Source of the DNA: Candidatus Odinarchaeota archaeon
GTDB taxonomy: Archaea; Asgardarchaeota; Baldrarchaeia; Baldrarchaeales; DXJG01
DNA length: 10,248 bases
NCBI GenBank assembly: GCA_021158895.1
Contig: JAGGSW010000135.1
Location: 1-10,248, forward strand
Reading direction: 5' to 3'
Part shown: positions 1 through 6,860 of the stretch, in pieces
Layout: each line of letters starts with the position of its first letter
Position numbering within the stretch: position 1 is the stretch's first letter
The notes under the pieces: model-generated
The model's database searches: none
What the model saw: only the letters and a program-made list of their open reading frames with translations
Told to the model about the DNA's origin: nothing
Translations under genes and position numbers: made by a program

Positions 1-2
1 CG

Positions 3-127
3 TTATTTTATCAAGTTAATCTTTATCATTCCGCACGTTACACTGAAGTGTGTGCCACATAAGTCAAAATAGTTGATTTATCTTCTATTTTAATTAAATT
101 AGTGCTTCCACACTTGGGACAGGGCAC
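3..127 (-). pseudogene. Small zinc-ribbon gene, apparently broken by a frameshift
   Basis: A GTG at 127-125 is preceded at ideal spacing by the strong ribosome-binding site AAGGAGG (136-142). The frame it opens reads MPCPKCGSTNLIKIEDKS and so starts with a CPKCGS knuckle, but it stops at 40-38 after only 29 residues. From about position 75 downwards a neighbouring frame continues plausibly as LCGTHFSVTCGMIK and ends with TAA at 5-3. Joined, the two halves would form a typical small archaeal zinc ribbon of about 40 residues (CxxC followed by a CGTHF-type second knuckle). Either an indel has broken the gene, or the read contains an error, or the 29-residue product is itself real. The function is unknown; such ribbons usually bind nucleic acid or proteins. 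The second knuckle is imperfect, so this remains tentative. Confidence 0.4.
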
Positions 128-135
128 TTTTTCTT

Positions 136-142
136 CCTCCTT
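136..142 (-). promoter_or_regulatory. Shine-Dalgarno site of the small zinc-ribbon gene
   Basis: AAGGAGG on the minus strand lies 8 bases before the GTG at 127. It is the main reason to treat the tiny downstream frame as a translated, or formerly translated, gene rather than noise. Confidence 0.5.
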
Positions 143-216
143 TTGTAAAGTTTAAATTTAACTAGGCAAAATAATATTGTTAAAGTTACCTATAAGTTTT
201 CTGATAAATGTTCCGA

Positions 217-237
217 AAATTGAGATATCCTCAATTT
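217..237. repeat. Perfect 8-bp inverted repeat (stem-loop) between the two zinc-ribbon genes
   Basis: AAATTGAG (217-224) and CTCAATTT (230-237) are exact reverse complements separated by the 5-base loop ATATC. It lies 46 bases past the stop of the 62-residue zinc-ribbon gene and upstream of the shorter one. It could be an operator or an RNA hairpin. No long U-tract follows on the minus strand, so a bacterial-style terminator is not supported. Confidence 0.4.
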
Positions 238-282
238 CACCTTACTACAAATATTTTAATCTTAATTTCCCTGCCGAAGTTC

Positions 283-471
283 TTATTCGATCTCTGTAAA
301 TTTCAGTAAAACAGCTCCACATTTAGGGCACTTACCACGTGTTCTTAAAAGTTTATAAAACTCGATTATTTCACCACATTCGCACTTGTACTTAACCTCG
401 CCGACTTCGTTACGCATATCATCCTTCACTCGGAAACTTTCCTCTTCAGTAGTTAATTTCAATATATCCAC
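283..471 (-). CDS. Small zinc-ribbon protein (62 aa), function unknown
   Basis: The protein has an acidic N-terminal half (about residues 1-26) and a C-terminal zinc ribbon. C30-x-C32 (YKCECGE) and C48-x2-C51 (GKCPKCGA) form two zinc knuckles separated by 15 residues, with hydrophobic beta-strand residues between them. No catalytic motif is visible. The start is a GTG at 471. No clear Shine-Dalgarno precedes it, so it may be leaderless, or translation may begin at the in-frame ATG at residue 19, which still keeps the ribbon. It is transcribed away from the aminotransferase and reads toward the second small zinc ribbon. Ribbons of this type in archaea are usually adaptors or nucleic-acid binders. 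The fold call is firm and the role is unknown. Confidence 0.65.
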   Translation of the reverse strand: MDILKLTTEEESFRVKDDMRNEVGEVKYKCECGEIIEFYKLLRTRGKCPKCGAVLLKFTEIE

Positions 472-522
472 CTTTTGAAGATATCTTAATTTTCATGTAA
501 GATGAAAGCAAGTTAGTGAGTA

Positions 523-530
523 TTTATATG
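523..530 (+). promoter_or_regulatory. TATA-like box for the aminotransferase-thg1 unit
   Basis: TTTATATG sits where an archaeal TATA box would place transcription start near 549-553. A start there lies downstream of the GTG at 545 and therefore favours the ATG at 578, which has GGAG at 565-568. Confidence 0.4.
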
Positions 531-544
531 TTGATATTACAGAA

Positions 545-1813
545 GTGAACATAAGTGCTGGGTTGGAGTTGAAAACCATGGCAAAAGGTACAATTTCTGA
601 AACAGCCGTTTACGCTATAAAAAATCCGAGCTCAATCCGAGAAATAATGTCTTTAGTTACAGACTTTAAAAAACATCCTGAAAAATATCCAAGACCTCTA
701 ATATACTTAGGGGGCGGTTGGCCTCAAGACCCTCCTCCACCAGTTCTCAAAGAGGTGGCTAAAGAAGTCGTAGAAGACGATAACACGTGGATCGAATCCT
801 CAAGGTACGGAACAACTCGTGGACAACCGGATTTCATAAATGGAATTGTAAATTACGAAAAGTACGTTTTTAACCGGAAAATACTTGAAGAGGAAGTGAT
901 TGTAGGGTCTGGAAGCACAGAGTTAACCGCGGCCTTCATGCTTTCCATCTTGGATCCAGGTACCGAGGTGATTATTACACGTCCCGGATATCTGAACTAT
1001 CCAAGGCAAGTTCAAATAGAAACGCTGCTTCGATGTAAAATAAAACGATGGACGATTCTCAGAAATCATGAGTTCAATCCAGACTTCGACGAACTGCAAG
1101 AAATGATAAGTGATAAAACACGAATGCTAATAATATGTACACCAGGCAACCCTGATGGACAAATTTACACAGATGATATGCTTAATGCAATTAATGATAT
1201 CGCAGAGGAAAAGGGTATCTGGGTCATGGTAGACGTTGCCTATCGAACGTTTATCTACGAAAAACCTCCAAGTTATTTCAGCAGAGAAAGAAGCGAAAAC
1301 GAAATCTGGTTGTGTACGCTATCAAAAGAGTTTAGGATTCCAGGTTGGAGAATGGCCTATGCTGTCGCCGACAAAGAACTAATTAGTGCTGTTGAAACAG
1401 TAGAACAAGCAAGAATACTATGTCCCAACAAAATGGCTCAAGAAATTCTTACTAGAGTTCTCCAAGATAATAAAAAATTGAAAAGTGTTAAAGAATATTA
1501 TGAAAAGGGTAGAGACAAATATAAAAAGGTAGCACAATACACAACTGAAGAACTAAGAAACAATATACCGGATCTAGGAATTTTAGAACCAAGAGGAGGA
1601 TTCTATGTCTTCTTTGATGCATCAAAATACGAAAAGAGTTCTAAAAAACTATGCAACGACCTACTAAAGGAATGTCAAGTCGCACTGGCTCCGGGCATCG
1701 ATTTCGGCATGGAAGGATGGCTTCGACTCAGCTTTGCCCCAATCGTCGAAGAACCAGAAACACTCAAAGAAGGATTAAATAGAATGAAAGAATATTTCTC
1801 AAAGAGAAAATAA
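545..1813 (+). CDS. Pyridoxal-phosphate aminotransferase, class I/II (fold type I)
   Basis: A cytosolic PLP-dependent aminotransferase of the aspartate-aminotransferase superfamily. Numbering from the GTG at 545, the visible landmarks are: the cofactor-phosphate loop GSGSTE (121-126); the NPDG motif with Asn202, in place of the commoner NPTG; Asp230 and Tyr233 in VDVAY, which contact the PLP ring; the Schiff-base Lys261 in TLSKEFRIPGWR; and the substrate-carboxylate Arg394 in WLRLSF. Length (422 aa) is normal for the family. The better start is probably the ATG at 578 (411 aa): GGAG lies 9 bases upstream, and the predicted transcription start from the TATA box is downstream of 545. The Gly-rich, Pro-rich N-terminal stretch GGGWPQDPPPP (56-66) suits substrate-entry loops in this family. 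The amino-acid specificity cannot be read from sequence. thg1 follows within about 25-35 bases, probably on the same transcript, with no obvious functional link. Confidence 0.9.
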   Translation: MNISAGLELKTMAKGTISETAVYAIKNPSSIREIMSLVTDFKKHPEKYPRPLIYLGGGWPQDPPPPVLKEVAKEVVEDDNTWIESSRYGTTRGQPDFINGIVNYEKYVFNRKILEEEVIVGSGSTELTAAFMLSILDPGTEVIITRPGYLNYPRQVQIETLLRCKIKRWTILRNHEFNPDFDELQEMISDKTRMLIICTPGNPDGQIYTDDMLNAINDIAEEKGIWVMVDVAYRTFIYEKPPSYFSRERSENEIWLCTLSKEFRIPGWRMAYAVADKELISAVETVEQARILCPNKMAQEILTRVLQDNKKLKSVKEYYEKGRDKYKKVAQYTTEELRNNIPDLGILEPRGGFYVFFDASKYEKSSKKLCNDLLKECQVALAPGIDFGMEGWLRLSFAPIVEEPETLKEGLNRMKEYFSKRK

Positions 1814-1836
1814 CTCTTTCTTCCCTATTTTTACTG

Positions 1837-2625
1837 GTGTCACCAATGTTTTTTGAAGGAAACAAGTACGAAATTTTTAGTGAAATAAAGGTTCCACATA
1901 ACATTCCATTCTTTGTAAGATGCGATGGAAGAAATTTCCATCGCCTAACTAACGAAGTTAAATTCAAAAAACCTTACGATAAAGAATTTGCAGAAATTAT
2001 GGTGAACTCGGCAAAAACGATTTTTAAAAACAATTTAACCCCAATCTTGGCCTATATTTTCTCGGACGAAATAAATATCCTTTTCTTTGATGCACCATTC
2101 AACGGGAGAGTAGAAAAAATAGATAGTGTAGTAGCATCACTTCTTAGTAGTGCTTTTTCTCTTGAACTCTATCTAAGACGGAAAATTGTAAAAACCATTA
2201 GCTTCGATTCAAGAGTAATTCCAATACCTGAAAAAAAGATTTTAGAATACCTAGCTTGGAGACAGCTAGAGTGCTGGAGAAATCATATAAATTCTTATGC
2301 CTTTTACACACTTATTGAGAAAGGCTTCTCTCGCGAAGATGCTGCAAAATTACTTAAAGGTTTAAAGAGCGCAGGGTTACACGATCTTGTGTTCAAAGAG
2401 AAAGGAATAAACTTGGCAAAGACTCCTACGTGGCAAAGAAGAGGCATCCTACTGTATTTTGAAGAATATCTTAAAGAGGGTGTAAATAAACTTACTGGAG
2501 AGAAAGTTTTAACTGTTAGAAGAAAACTGGTCGAAAATTGGGAGTTACCCATATTTAATTCTCCAGAAGGAAAGAATATGCTCTTAAAAATTATAAAAGA
2601 TAGAGGAAGCCGTGTTAAGATGTAA
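1837..2625 (+). CDS. thg1: tRNA(His) guanylyltransferase family protein (Thg1 / Thg1-like)
   Basis: Thg1-family enzymes add nucleotides in the 3'-to-5' direction: the G-1 of tRNA-His, or, for Thg1-like proteins, templated repair of tRNA 5' ends. Family motifs are present in order. FFVRCDGRNFHRL carries metal ligand Asp30, and KPYDKEF follows. YIFSDEINILF carries Asp77 and Glu78, matching the catalytic carboxylates of human Thg1. FDSRVIPIP (123-131) and the WRQLECWRNHINSYAF helix (141-156) come next, then a WQRRGILLY strand. Length (262 aa) fits. Two starts are possible: GTG at 1837, or ATG at 1846 with GGTG 6 bases upstream; both leave the catalytic domain intact, and ATG 1846 is preferred. 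It lies 23-32 bases after the aminotransferase stop and is likely co-transcribed. True Thg1 and Thg1-like repair enzymes cannot be separated here without the organism's tRNA-His gene. Confidence 0.92.
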   Translation: MSPMFFEGNKYEIFSEIKVPHNIPFFVRCDGRNFHRLTNEVKFKKPYDKEFAEIMVNSAKTIFKNNLTPILAYIFSDEINILFFDAPFNGRVEKIDSVVASLLSSAFSLELYLRRKIVKTISFDSRVIPIPEKKILEYLAWRQLECWRNHINSYAFYTLIEKGFSREDAAKLLKGLKSAGLHDLVFKEKGINLAKTPTWQRRGILLYFEEYLKEGVNKLTGEKVLTVRRKLVENWELPIFNSPEGKNMLLKIIKDRGSRVKM

Positions 2626-2640
2626 GTCGATTAAGTTATT

Positions 2641-3915
2641 TTATTGTTTAGACCTGATAACTACTTCTTGTTTTGCGTAGACCTCCGTGTTTGATGGAAC
2701 ATCTCTGTCAATAATAACACCTGGAGAAATATCAACATTTGTACCAATTATTTTCCCTGGAAGAATTGACGCGTTAATGGATATTCGTGTGTTGTCTCCA
2801 ATAACGGCTCCAAATTTTTCTATGGGAACTCTAACTTTCTCTCCCTCTATATTCATATAAATTGGCTCTGATCTGGGCGAAACGTTCCATGTCTGGGTAC
2901 CAGCTCCCACGTCAACGTTTTCTCCAAGAATACTATCTCCAATAAAGGAAAGGCGGCCTATCTTTGTTCCATTAAAAATAACACTATTCTTAAGTTCCAC
3001 ACCAAATCCAACAATAACATCTTTTCCAATTGACACGTATTCTCTTATAAGGGCGTTATTTCCAATATAACTGTTTTCTCCAATGTAACAGGGACCCTTA
3101 ATTGTAGATCCAGATCTTATTTTTACGTTATTTGATATCCATACAGGGCCCTCAATTTTTGCGCCATTATCTATTGATGCGGTTTCTGCAATGAAAGATC
3201 CCTTGCCTTTAAGCATTTTTGAAAGAACTAAACGATTAGCTCTTAGAATATCCCATGGATATCTTATTTCAACCCATTCCTTCTCCCAGACAGACACATA
3301 GACGTTTCCCTTTTGGGCGAGTTTTCTAATTGCGGCATCAAGAGTCTTTTCACTTCTAAGAAAGTCAAAAATAATGTTTTTGAAAACATATACTCCCGCT
3401 ACTGCATAGTTACTAGGTGATTCTCTAGGTTTTGGTTTTTCAACTATATACTCCAACTTTGAATCTTCAGAAAAAACAACTACACCGTAGAACTGAGGAT
3501 TTTCAACAAGAGTTGCAGATATTGTTGCATCAGCATCTAAATCTTTAAAGGTCTTAATAGTTCTGCCTATCAGTTCTGGATCTGCAAGAACATCAGCGTG
3601 AACAACCAAAAACTGTTCTTCATTCTTCATTTTCTCTTCAGTCTTTAAAATAGCATCCTCTACGCCTAATGCTTCTTCTTGTAAAACATAGTCTATTTTT
3701 ACGTTGAATTTGTCTCCGAATTCAAAGTAATCTTCTATAACTTCACGTTTATAACCAACTACGATCAAGATGTCTTTAATCTGATTTTCACGGAGACTCT
3801 CAATAACATATTGTAGTAAAGGTTTGCCTGCAATTTCTAACATTGGCTTCGGTCTTGTTTCTGTGAGCGGTTTTAACCTATAGCCAAGCCCAGCCGCTAA
3901 TATTACTGCTTTCAT
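2641..3915 (-). CDS. Bifunctional sugar-1-phosphate nucleotidyltransferase / acyltransferase (GlmU-like)
   Basis: An archaeal GlmU/ST0452-type protein that would activate a sugar-1-phosphate to a nucleotide sugar, probably UDP-GlcNAc or dTDP/UDP-hexose for surface glycans or protein glycosylation. Residues 1-230 form the nucleotidyltransferase domain: the signature AAGLGYRLKPLTETRPKPM at 7-25, Asp108 in HADVL as probable metal ligand, and VEKPKPR at 158-164. Residues about 240-405 form a left-handed beta-helix of imperfect hexapeptide repeats (ISNNVKI, IGENSYI, IGNNALI, IGDNTRI, and others). GAGTQTWNV at 337-345 corresponds to the GAGTxTxN element of GlmU acetyltransferase domains, so amino-sugar acetylation is plausible. 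The start chosen is the ATG at 3915, with GGTG at proper spacing upstream; a TTG two codons earlier is less likely. The gene converges with thg1, the stops being 15 bases apart. Sugar specificity is not determined. Confidence 0.88.
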   Translation of the reverse strand: MKAVILAAGLGYRLKPLTETRPKPMLEIAGKPLLQYVIESLRENQIKDILIVVGYKREVIEDYFEFGDKFNVKIDYVLQEEALGVEDAILKTEEKMKNEEQFLVVHADVLADPELIGRTIKTFKDLDADATISATLVENPQFYGVVVFSEDSKLEYIVEKPKPRESPSNYAVAGVYVFKNIIFDFLRSEKTLDAAIRKLAQKGNVYVSVWEKEWVEIRYPWDILRANRLVLSKMLKGKGSFIAETASIDNGAKIEGPVWISNNVKIRSGSTIKGPCYIGENSYIGNNALIREYVSIGKDVIVGFGVELKNSVIFNGTKIGRLSFIGDSILGENVDVGAGTQTWNVSPRSEPIYMNIEGEKVRVPIEKFGAVIGDNTRISINASILPGKIIGTNVDISPGVIIDRDVPSNTEVYAKQEVVIRSKQ

Positions 3916-3949
3916 TAACAAACACCCAAGAAGTATTTCTCTCCAAAAT

Positions 3950-3961
3950 ATCTTTTAAGCT
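3950..3961 (-). promoter_or_regulatory. TATA-like box of the nucleotidyltransferase gene
   Basis: GCTTAAAAGATA on the minus strand resembles an archaeal BRE/TATA element about 40 bases upstream of the ATG at 3915. This fits a short leader that contains the GGTG ribosome-binding site. Confidence 0.35.
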
Positions 3962-4107
3962 GAGTATGAAATAAACTGCTTTTATTTGTATATTAAGATT
4001 GTTATCATTTTTTAACAAGTAGATAAGTAGAATACTACCAAAACTAAATCCAATTTCGTCATTACAGAATCATAGCGATTTAAAATAAATTACACCGAAG
4101 CTGGTTA

Positions 4108-4779
4108 CTATTTCTCTTTAGGTTCTGGAAGTAATATCCGTACAGCTTTTCTGTTTTTATCCATCCATTTCGCTTTTTTACTACTTATTAAAATATTGAT
4201 TATTTGAAGAATATCTTCGGTAGGTAAATTCTTTATGATCTCTGGGCCTTCTTGTAAAAGGTCATAAGGTGTAAAATAGATGGTTCCTGTATTTAGTGAC
4301 CAATTGTATAGGTAGTCTGCCAATTCTTCTAAGGACTTCCAATAAACTCTAAGTCTATTTTCATCCAGCCACTTTGCAAAACCTGTTTTAACAAGGTAAT
4401 TCATAATTTCCCTCAAATATTCTACTGAAAGCTTGGAGTATGGAGGAGTAGACAAAAGGTCGTGTATGGAAACTACATGTTTAACATGAAAAGAAGCCCA
4501 CTTTAACAAGAGATCCCCCCAACTTTGAAGCCAAGACCGATATAAATCCGGGTTCTTAGGCTTTATATACATCCATGGATATTCAACCCATTCCGGAAAA
4601 GTAAATTTAGGTTTTTCTTCAACAACCTCAACTTGTTCAGTAGCTTTGACTTCCTCACTTATTTTCTCTATTTCTGAAACTATCTCTTGCTCAACTTCCT
4701 TCACTTCGCCTAATTCTAGCTCTTCTTCTTTTTCGTTTTCCCCTTTCTTCTCTTTAATAGACAATATTATCACCATCAT
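4108..4779 (-). CDS. vps25: ESCRT-II subunit Vps25-like protein (two winged helices, acidic N-terminal extension)
   Basis: Residues about 59-218 read like eukaryotic Vps25. The N-terminal motif FTFPEWVEYPWMYIKPKN corresponds to the FxFPxxYxxPPFFTxQPN opening of Vps25. It is followed by LQSWGDLLLKW (compare QLxxWxxLVL), then the first winged helix ending GFAKWLDENRLRVYW (compare GNLEWLDK...IMW). The linker-helix region EELADYLYNW (compare LIYQW) leads into FTPYDLLQEGPE (compare FTLYELTNGED), and the second winged helix ends KAKWMDKNRKAVRIL. In eukaryotes Vps25 recruits the ESCRT-III subunit Vps20/CHMP6 through its second winged helix. Residues 1-57 are an acidic, Glu/Lys-rich, probably disordered extension that eukaryotic Vps25 lacks. 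The PPFF element that docks Vps25 on Vps22/Vps36 is altered to YPWMY. The ATG overlaps the vps4 stop (ATGA), implying translational coupling. No Vps22 or Vps36 winged-helix partner lies in the window. The homology is judged by eye from remembered family motifs. Confidence 0.82.
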   Translation of the reverse strand: MMVIILSIKEKKGENEKEEELELGEVKEVEQEIVSEIEKISEEVKATEQVEVVEEKPKFTFPEWVEYPWMYIKPKNPDLYRSWLQSWGDLLLKWASFHVKHVVSIHDLLSTPPYSKLSVEYLREIMNYLVKTGFAKWLDENRLRVYWKSLEELADYLYNWSLNTGTIYFTPYDLLQEGPEIIKNLPTEDILQIINILISSKKAKWMDKNRKAVRILLPEPKEK

Positions 4780-5930
4780 GTAGCAAATTCCCTAGTCCAT
4801 TCTTCGTATCTCTCAATTTCTTCTGGAGAAACTGAAGGCTTTATCTTGGATAACGATTGCATAAAGTCTCGCATAGTTACTGGTCTAATCTTCTCAATTT
4901 CAGTTAGTTTTCCTTCTTGATCAAGTTCCCTTATTGGGATCATTAAGGCTTCCCTACAAATTAAAGCAATATCTGCACCACTATAACCCTCTGTAAGCTC
5001 TGCTAATTTATCAAAATCGACATCAGGAGCTAACTCCGCTCCTTCAGTGTGTATTCTAAAAATTTCCTTTCGAGCATCTTTATCGGGAAGAGGGACGTAT
5101 ATTCTCTTCTCAAATCTTCTCCTCATTGCTGGGTCGATGTCCCACGGTCGGTTTGTAGCACCTAGAACAATGATTCTCTCATCATCCCTTTCCCTTAACC
5201 CATCCATTTCTATTAAAAGCTGTGTTTTTAGTCTTCTTTCTCCACCAATATCTTCCTCTGCTCTAACGGTTGCAATAGAATCTATCTCATCTATAAATAT
5301 TATTGATGGTTGATTTTGCCTTGCAAGGTTAAATAATGTTTTTACAAGTTTTTCAGATTCCCCTAACCATTTTGAAACAAGAGATGCAGCATCAACATTA
5401 AAGAAAGTAGCATCGCATTCTGCAGCCGCAGCTTTCGCTAACAATGTCTTACCGCAACCGGGAGGACCATAAAGCAAAATACCTTTCCAAGGCTTTCTTG
5501 GACCTTTAAATAGATCAGGTCTTAAAATGGGAATTATTATAGCTTCTCGTAATGCAGTCTTTGCTGCCTGAAGATCTGCTACATCTTCCCATCTCACTTT
5601 AGGTTTTTCGTAAACCACGGTGTCGGCTATCGCAGCGGTTAATGCATCAACATCTTCTGTTATTTTCTTGCCAGACCTTGTCAGATACGTTATCCTAGTT
5701 GTCTTTCCCTTAAGGTAATTCCTAAGCTCTTTACTCCTTTCGACATATTCCTTGGCTCTCTGATAATATATTGTTTGCAGTTTCAGGTTTTCAGTCAGTT
5801 TTGAAAGCTTCAACAAAACCTCTGCTGCCTTTACATACTTTTCAATAGCCTCTTTGTAATTCCCTTCTCTATCAAGCTTAGTGGCTTCTTTTGCAATTTG
5901 AGAAGCATATTGCAGCAGCCTTGAAGACAT
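4776..5930 (-). CDS. vps4: Vps4/CdvC-type AAA ATPase with N-terminal MIT domain
   Basis: The ATPase that disassembles and remodels ESCRT-III filaments in membrane scission. Residues 1-75 are a three-helix MIT domain with the typical AxxxDxEGNYKEAIEKYxxAAExLL pattern, which binds C-terminal MIM motifs of ESCRT-III. After a linker come: the AAA entry motif VRWEDVADL (112-120); Walker A GPPGCGKT (155-162, Lys161); the pore loop KWLGESEK (187-194); Walker B IIFIDEID (210-217, Glu215); sensor 1 Asn260 in GATNRP; and arginine fingers in DPAMRRRFEKR (266-276). The end SPEEIERYEEWTREF matches the Vps4 C-terminal helix. The sequence between IRELDQEG and VTMRDF is short, so the eukaryotic beta domain (Vta1 site) is absent or vestigial, as in archaeal CdvC. 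The ATG at 5930 is 48 bases or more from the divergent ESCRT-III gene, with which it probably shares a control region. Its stop overlaps the vps25 start by 4 bp. Confidence 0.95.
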   Translation of the reverse strand: MSSRLLQYASQIAKEATKLDREGNYKEAIEKYVKAAEVLLKLSKLTENLKLQTIYYQRAKEYVERSKELRNYLKGKTTRITYLTRSGKKITEDVDALTAAIADTVVYEKPKVRWEDVADLQAAKTALREAIIIPILRPDLFKGPRKPWKGILLYGPPGCGKTLLAKAAAAECDATFFNVDAASLVSKWLGESEKLVKTLFNLARQNQPSIIFIDEIDSIATVRAEEDIGGERRLKTQLLIEMDGLRERDDERIIVLGATNRPWDIDPAMRRRFEKRIYVPLPDKDARKEIFRIHTEGAELAPDVDFDKLAELTEGYSGADIALICREALMIPIRELDQEGKLTEIEKIRPVTMRDFMQSLSKIKPSVSPEEIERYEEWTREFAT

Positions 5931-5993
5931 TTCGTTTCACTTCATTTCAAAATTATGAGACAATTTTGATCTAAGAAAATGATTGCCACAAAC

Positions 5994-6001
5994 AATATAA
6001 A
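5994..6001 (+). promoter_or_regulatory. TATA-like box of the first ESCRT-III gene, in the vps4/ESCRT-III divergent region
   Basis: AATATAAA lies about 26 bases before the AAGGAGG at 6024, giving a predicted transcription start near 6020-6024 and a leader of under 20 bases. This excludes the upstream in-frame ATG at 5979 and supports the TTG at 6039. The 108 bases between the vps4 ATG and this TTG must hold both promoters. No clear minus-strand TATA box could be picked. Confidence 0.45.
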
Positions 6002-6023
6002 GATTAACATATGTTACGTATTT

Positions 6024-6030
6024 AAGGAGG
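6024..6030 (+). promoter_or_regulatory. Shine-Dalgarno AAGGAGG fixing the TTG start at 6039
   Basis: A full-consensus AAGGAGG ends 8 bases before TTG 6039. It decides the start of the downstream ESCRT-III gene in favour of TTG over the ATG 60 bases upstream. Confidence 0.7.
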
Positions 6031-6038
6031 AAAAAAGC

Positions 6039-6659
6039 TTGCCCCTCGCAGACAAGATTAGAATGTTTTTACGTTGGCTTAAAGGTGCCCCAGATCTTAA
6101 AGAAATTACCTTGCAGCTAGAAGTTTTTACACGTAAACTCGACTATCAGAGAAAAAGACTGGAAAATGAAGCCAGGAAGTGCAGGGAAAAGGCCAGAAAA
6201 TACCGGATCGAGGGCAATGAAGAAGCATCTAGAATGTATGCTGAACATTTTTTACGTTACCGAAAATGGGCTCTAGGAATTGATGCCTTTAGGTTGAGAA
6301 TAGACGGCTTATTAGTTAAACTTAGACAAGCTCAATCAGTATCTGAAGTTGAAAGTGCTCTGAGAGGTATTAGAGCGGCTGTGGTAGGTCTAAAGGAAGC
6401 AATTAATGTCCCTGATATAGCTGAAATGGTAGAGGACATAGATAAGCAAATGAGAGAAATAGAGATAGCCCAAGACATCACAGAAACCGGTATGGAACGG
6501 TTAACAGTTTCAACCGAAGTTACATCCGATGAAATAAATAAGGTTCTAGCGGAAATAGATCAAGAAATTGGTGTTGAAGCTGGAATAGTTCTGCCAGAGC
6601 CTTCAAAGAAGATAAAAGAACTAGAAAAAGACATAAAAAAGCTTAAAGAAGAGTTATAG
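6039..6659 (+). CDS. ESCRT-III protein, CHMP1-3 (ESCRT-IIIA)-like, with C-terminal MIM1-like helix
   Basis: A 206-residue Snf7-fold protein, predicted to polymerise on membranes and be remodelled by the adjacent Vps4. An amphipathic N-terminus (ADKIRMFLRWLKG, 4-16) is followed by basic helices 1-2. These contain the ESCRT-III pattern EGNEEASRMYAEHFLRYRKWAL (58-79), very like the KGNxExARIxAENxIRxxNxAx stretch of CHMP1. IAEMVEDIDKQMREIEIAQD (127-146) corresponds to the CHMP helix that precedes the acidic autoinhibitory region. After VNxVLxEI-like DEINKVLAEIDQEIG come LPEPSKK (185-191) and a last helix KELEKDIKKLKEEL (193-206). That helix is positioned and patterned like the MIM1 of CHMP1-3, though its usual Arg is replaced by Asp. 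The start is TTG with an ideal Shine-Dalgarno; an upstream ATG at 5979 in the same frame is rejected. It is the first gene of the divergent ESCRT arm. Confidence 0.88.
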   Translation: MPLADKIRMFLRWLKGAPDLKEITLQLEVFTRKLDYQRKRLENEARKCREKARKYRIEGNEEASRMYAEHFLRYRKWALGIDAFRLRIDGLLVKLRQAQSVSEVESALRGIRAAVVGLKEAINVPDIAEMVEDIDKQMREIEIAQDITETGMERLTVSTEVTSDEINKVLAEIDQEIGVEAGIVLPEPSKKIKELEKDIKKLKEEL

Positions 6660-6850
6660 GTGCAGTTCATTTATCACGATAAAATTACAATAAATTGCTG
6701 GTAAACCAAAAGATCTAATATATCCTTGCTTATACTGGAAACACTACTTATTAAATATTTTAACTCCGCATTGTGAAATAAAATTAAAGGTGGTCGGCTA
6801 AAATAGGCACTTTAATGAGGAATTTTATCCTTAACTGGAATCTGGGTAAA

Positions 6851-6860
6851 AATATTAAAA
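6851..6860 (+). promoter_or_regulatory. TATA-like box of the second ESCRT-III gene
   Basis: AATATTAAAA precedes the GAGGTG ribosome-binding site at 6885-6890 by about 25 bases. The second ESCRT-III gene may thus have its own promoter, besides possible read-through across the 236-base gap from the first. The rest of that gap shows no convincing gene. Confidence 0.4.

Noticed and set aside
505..517. 13-base repeat AAAGCAAGTTAGT, also at 9336-9348
   Set aside because: A 13-base match within 10 kb of AT-rich sequence is expected by chance, and the flanks are unrelated.
3922..4107. Possible small gene between the nucleotidyltransferase and vps25
   Set aside because: The 186 bases show only promoter-like AT-rich sequence and no frame with a start, ribosome-binding site and motif.
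5979..6038. N-terminal extension of the first ESCRT-III gene from ATG 5979
   Set aside because: It lies upstream of the TATA box, has no ribosome-binding site, and adds residues foreign to the family; TTG 6039 fits.
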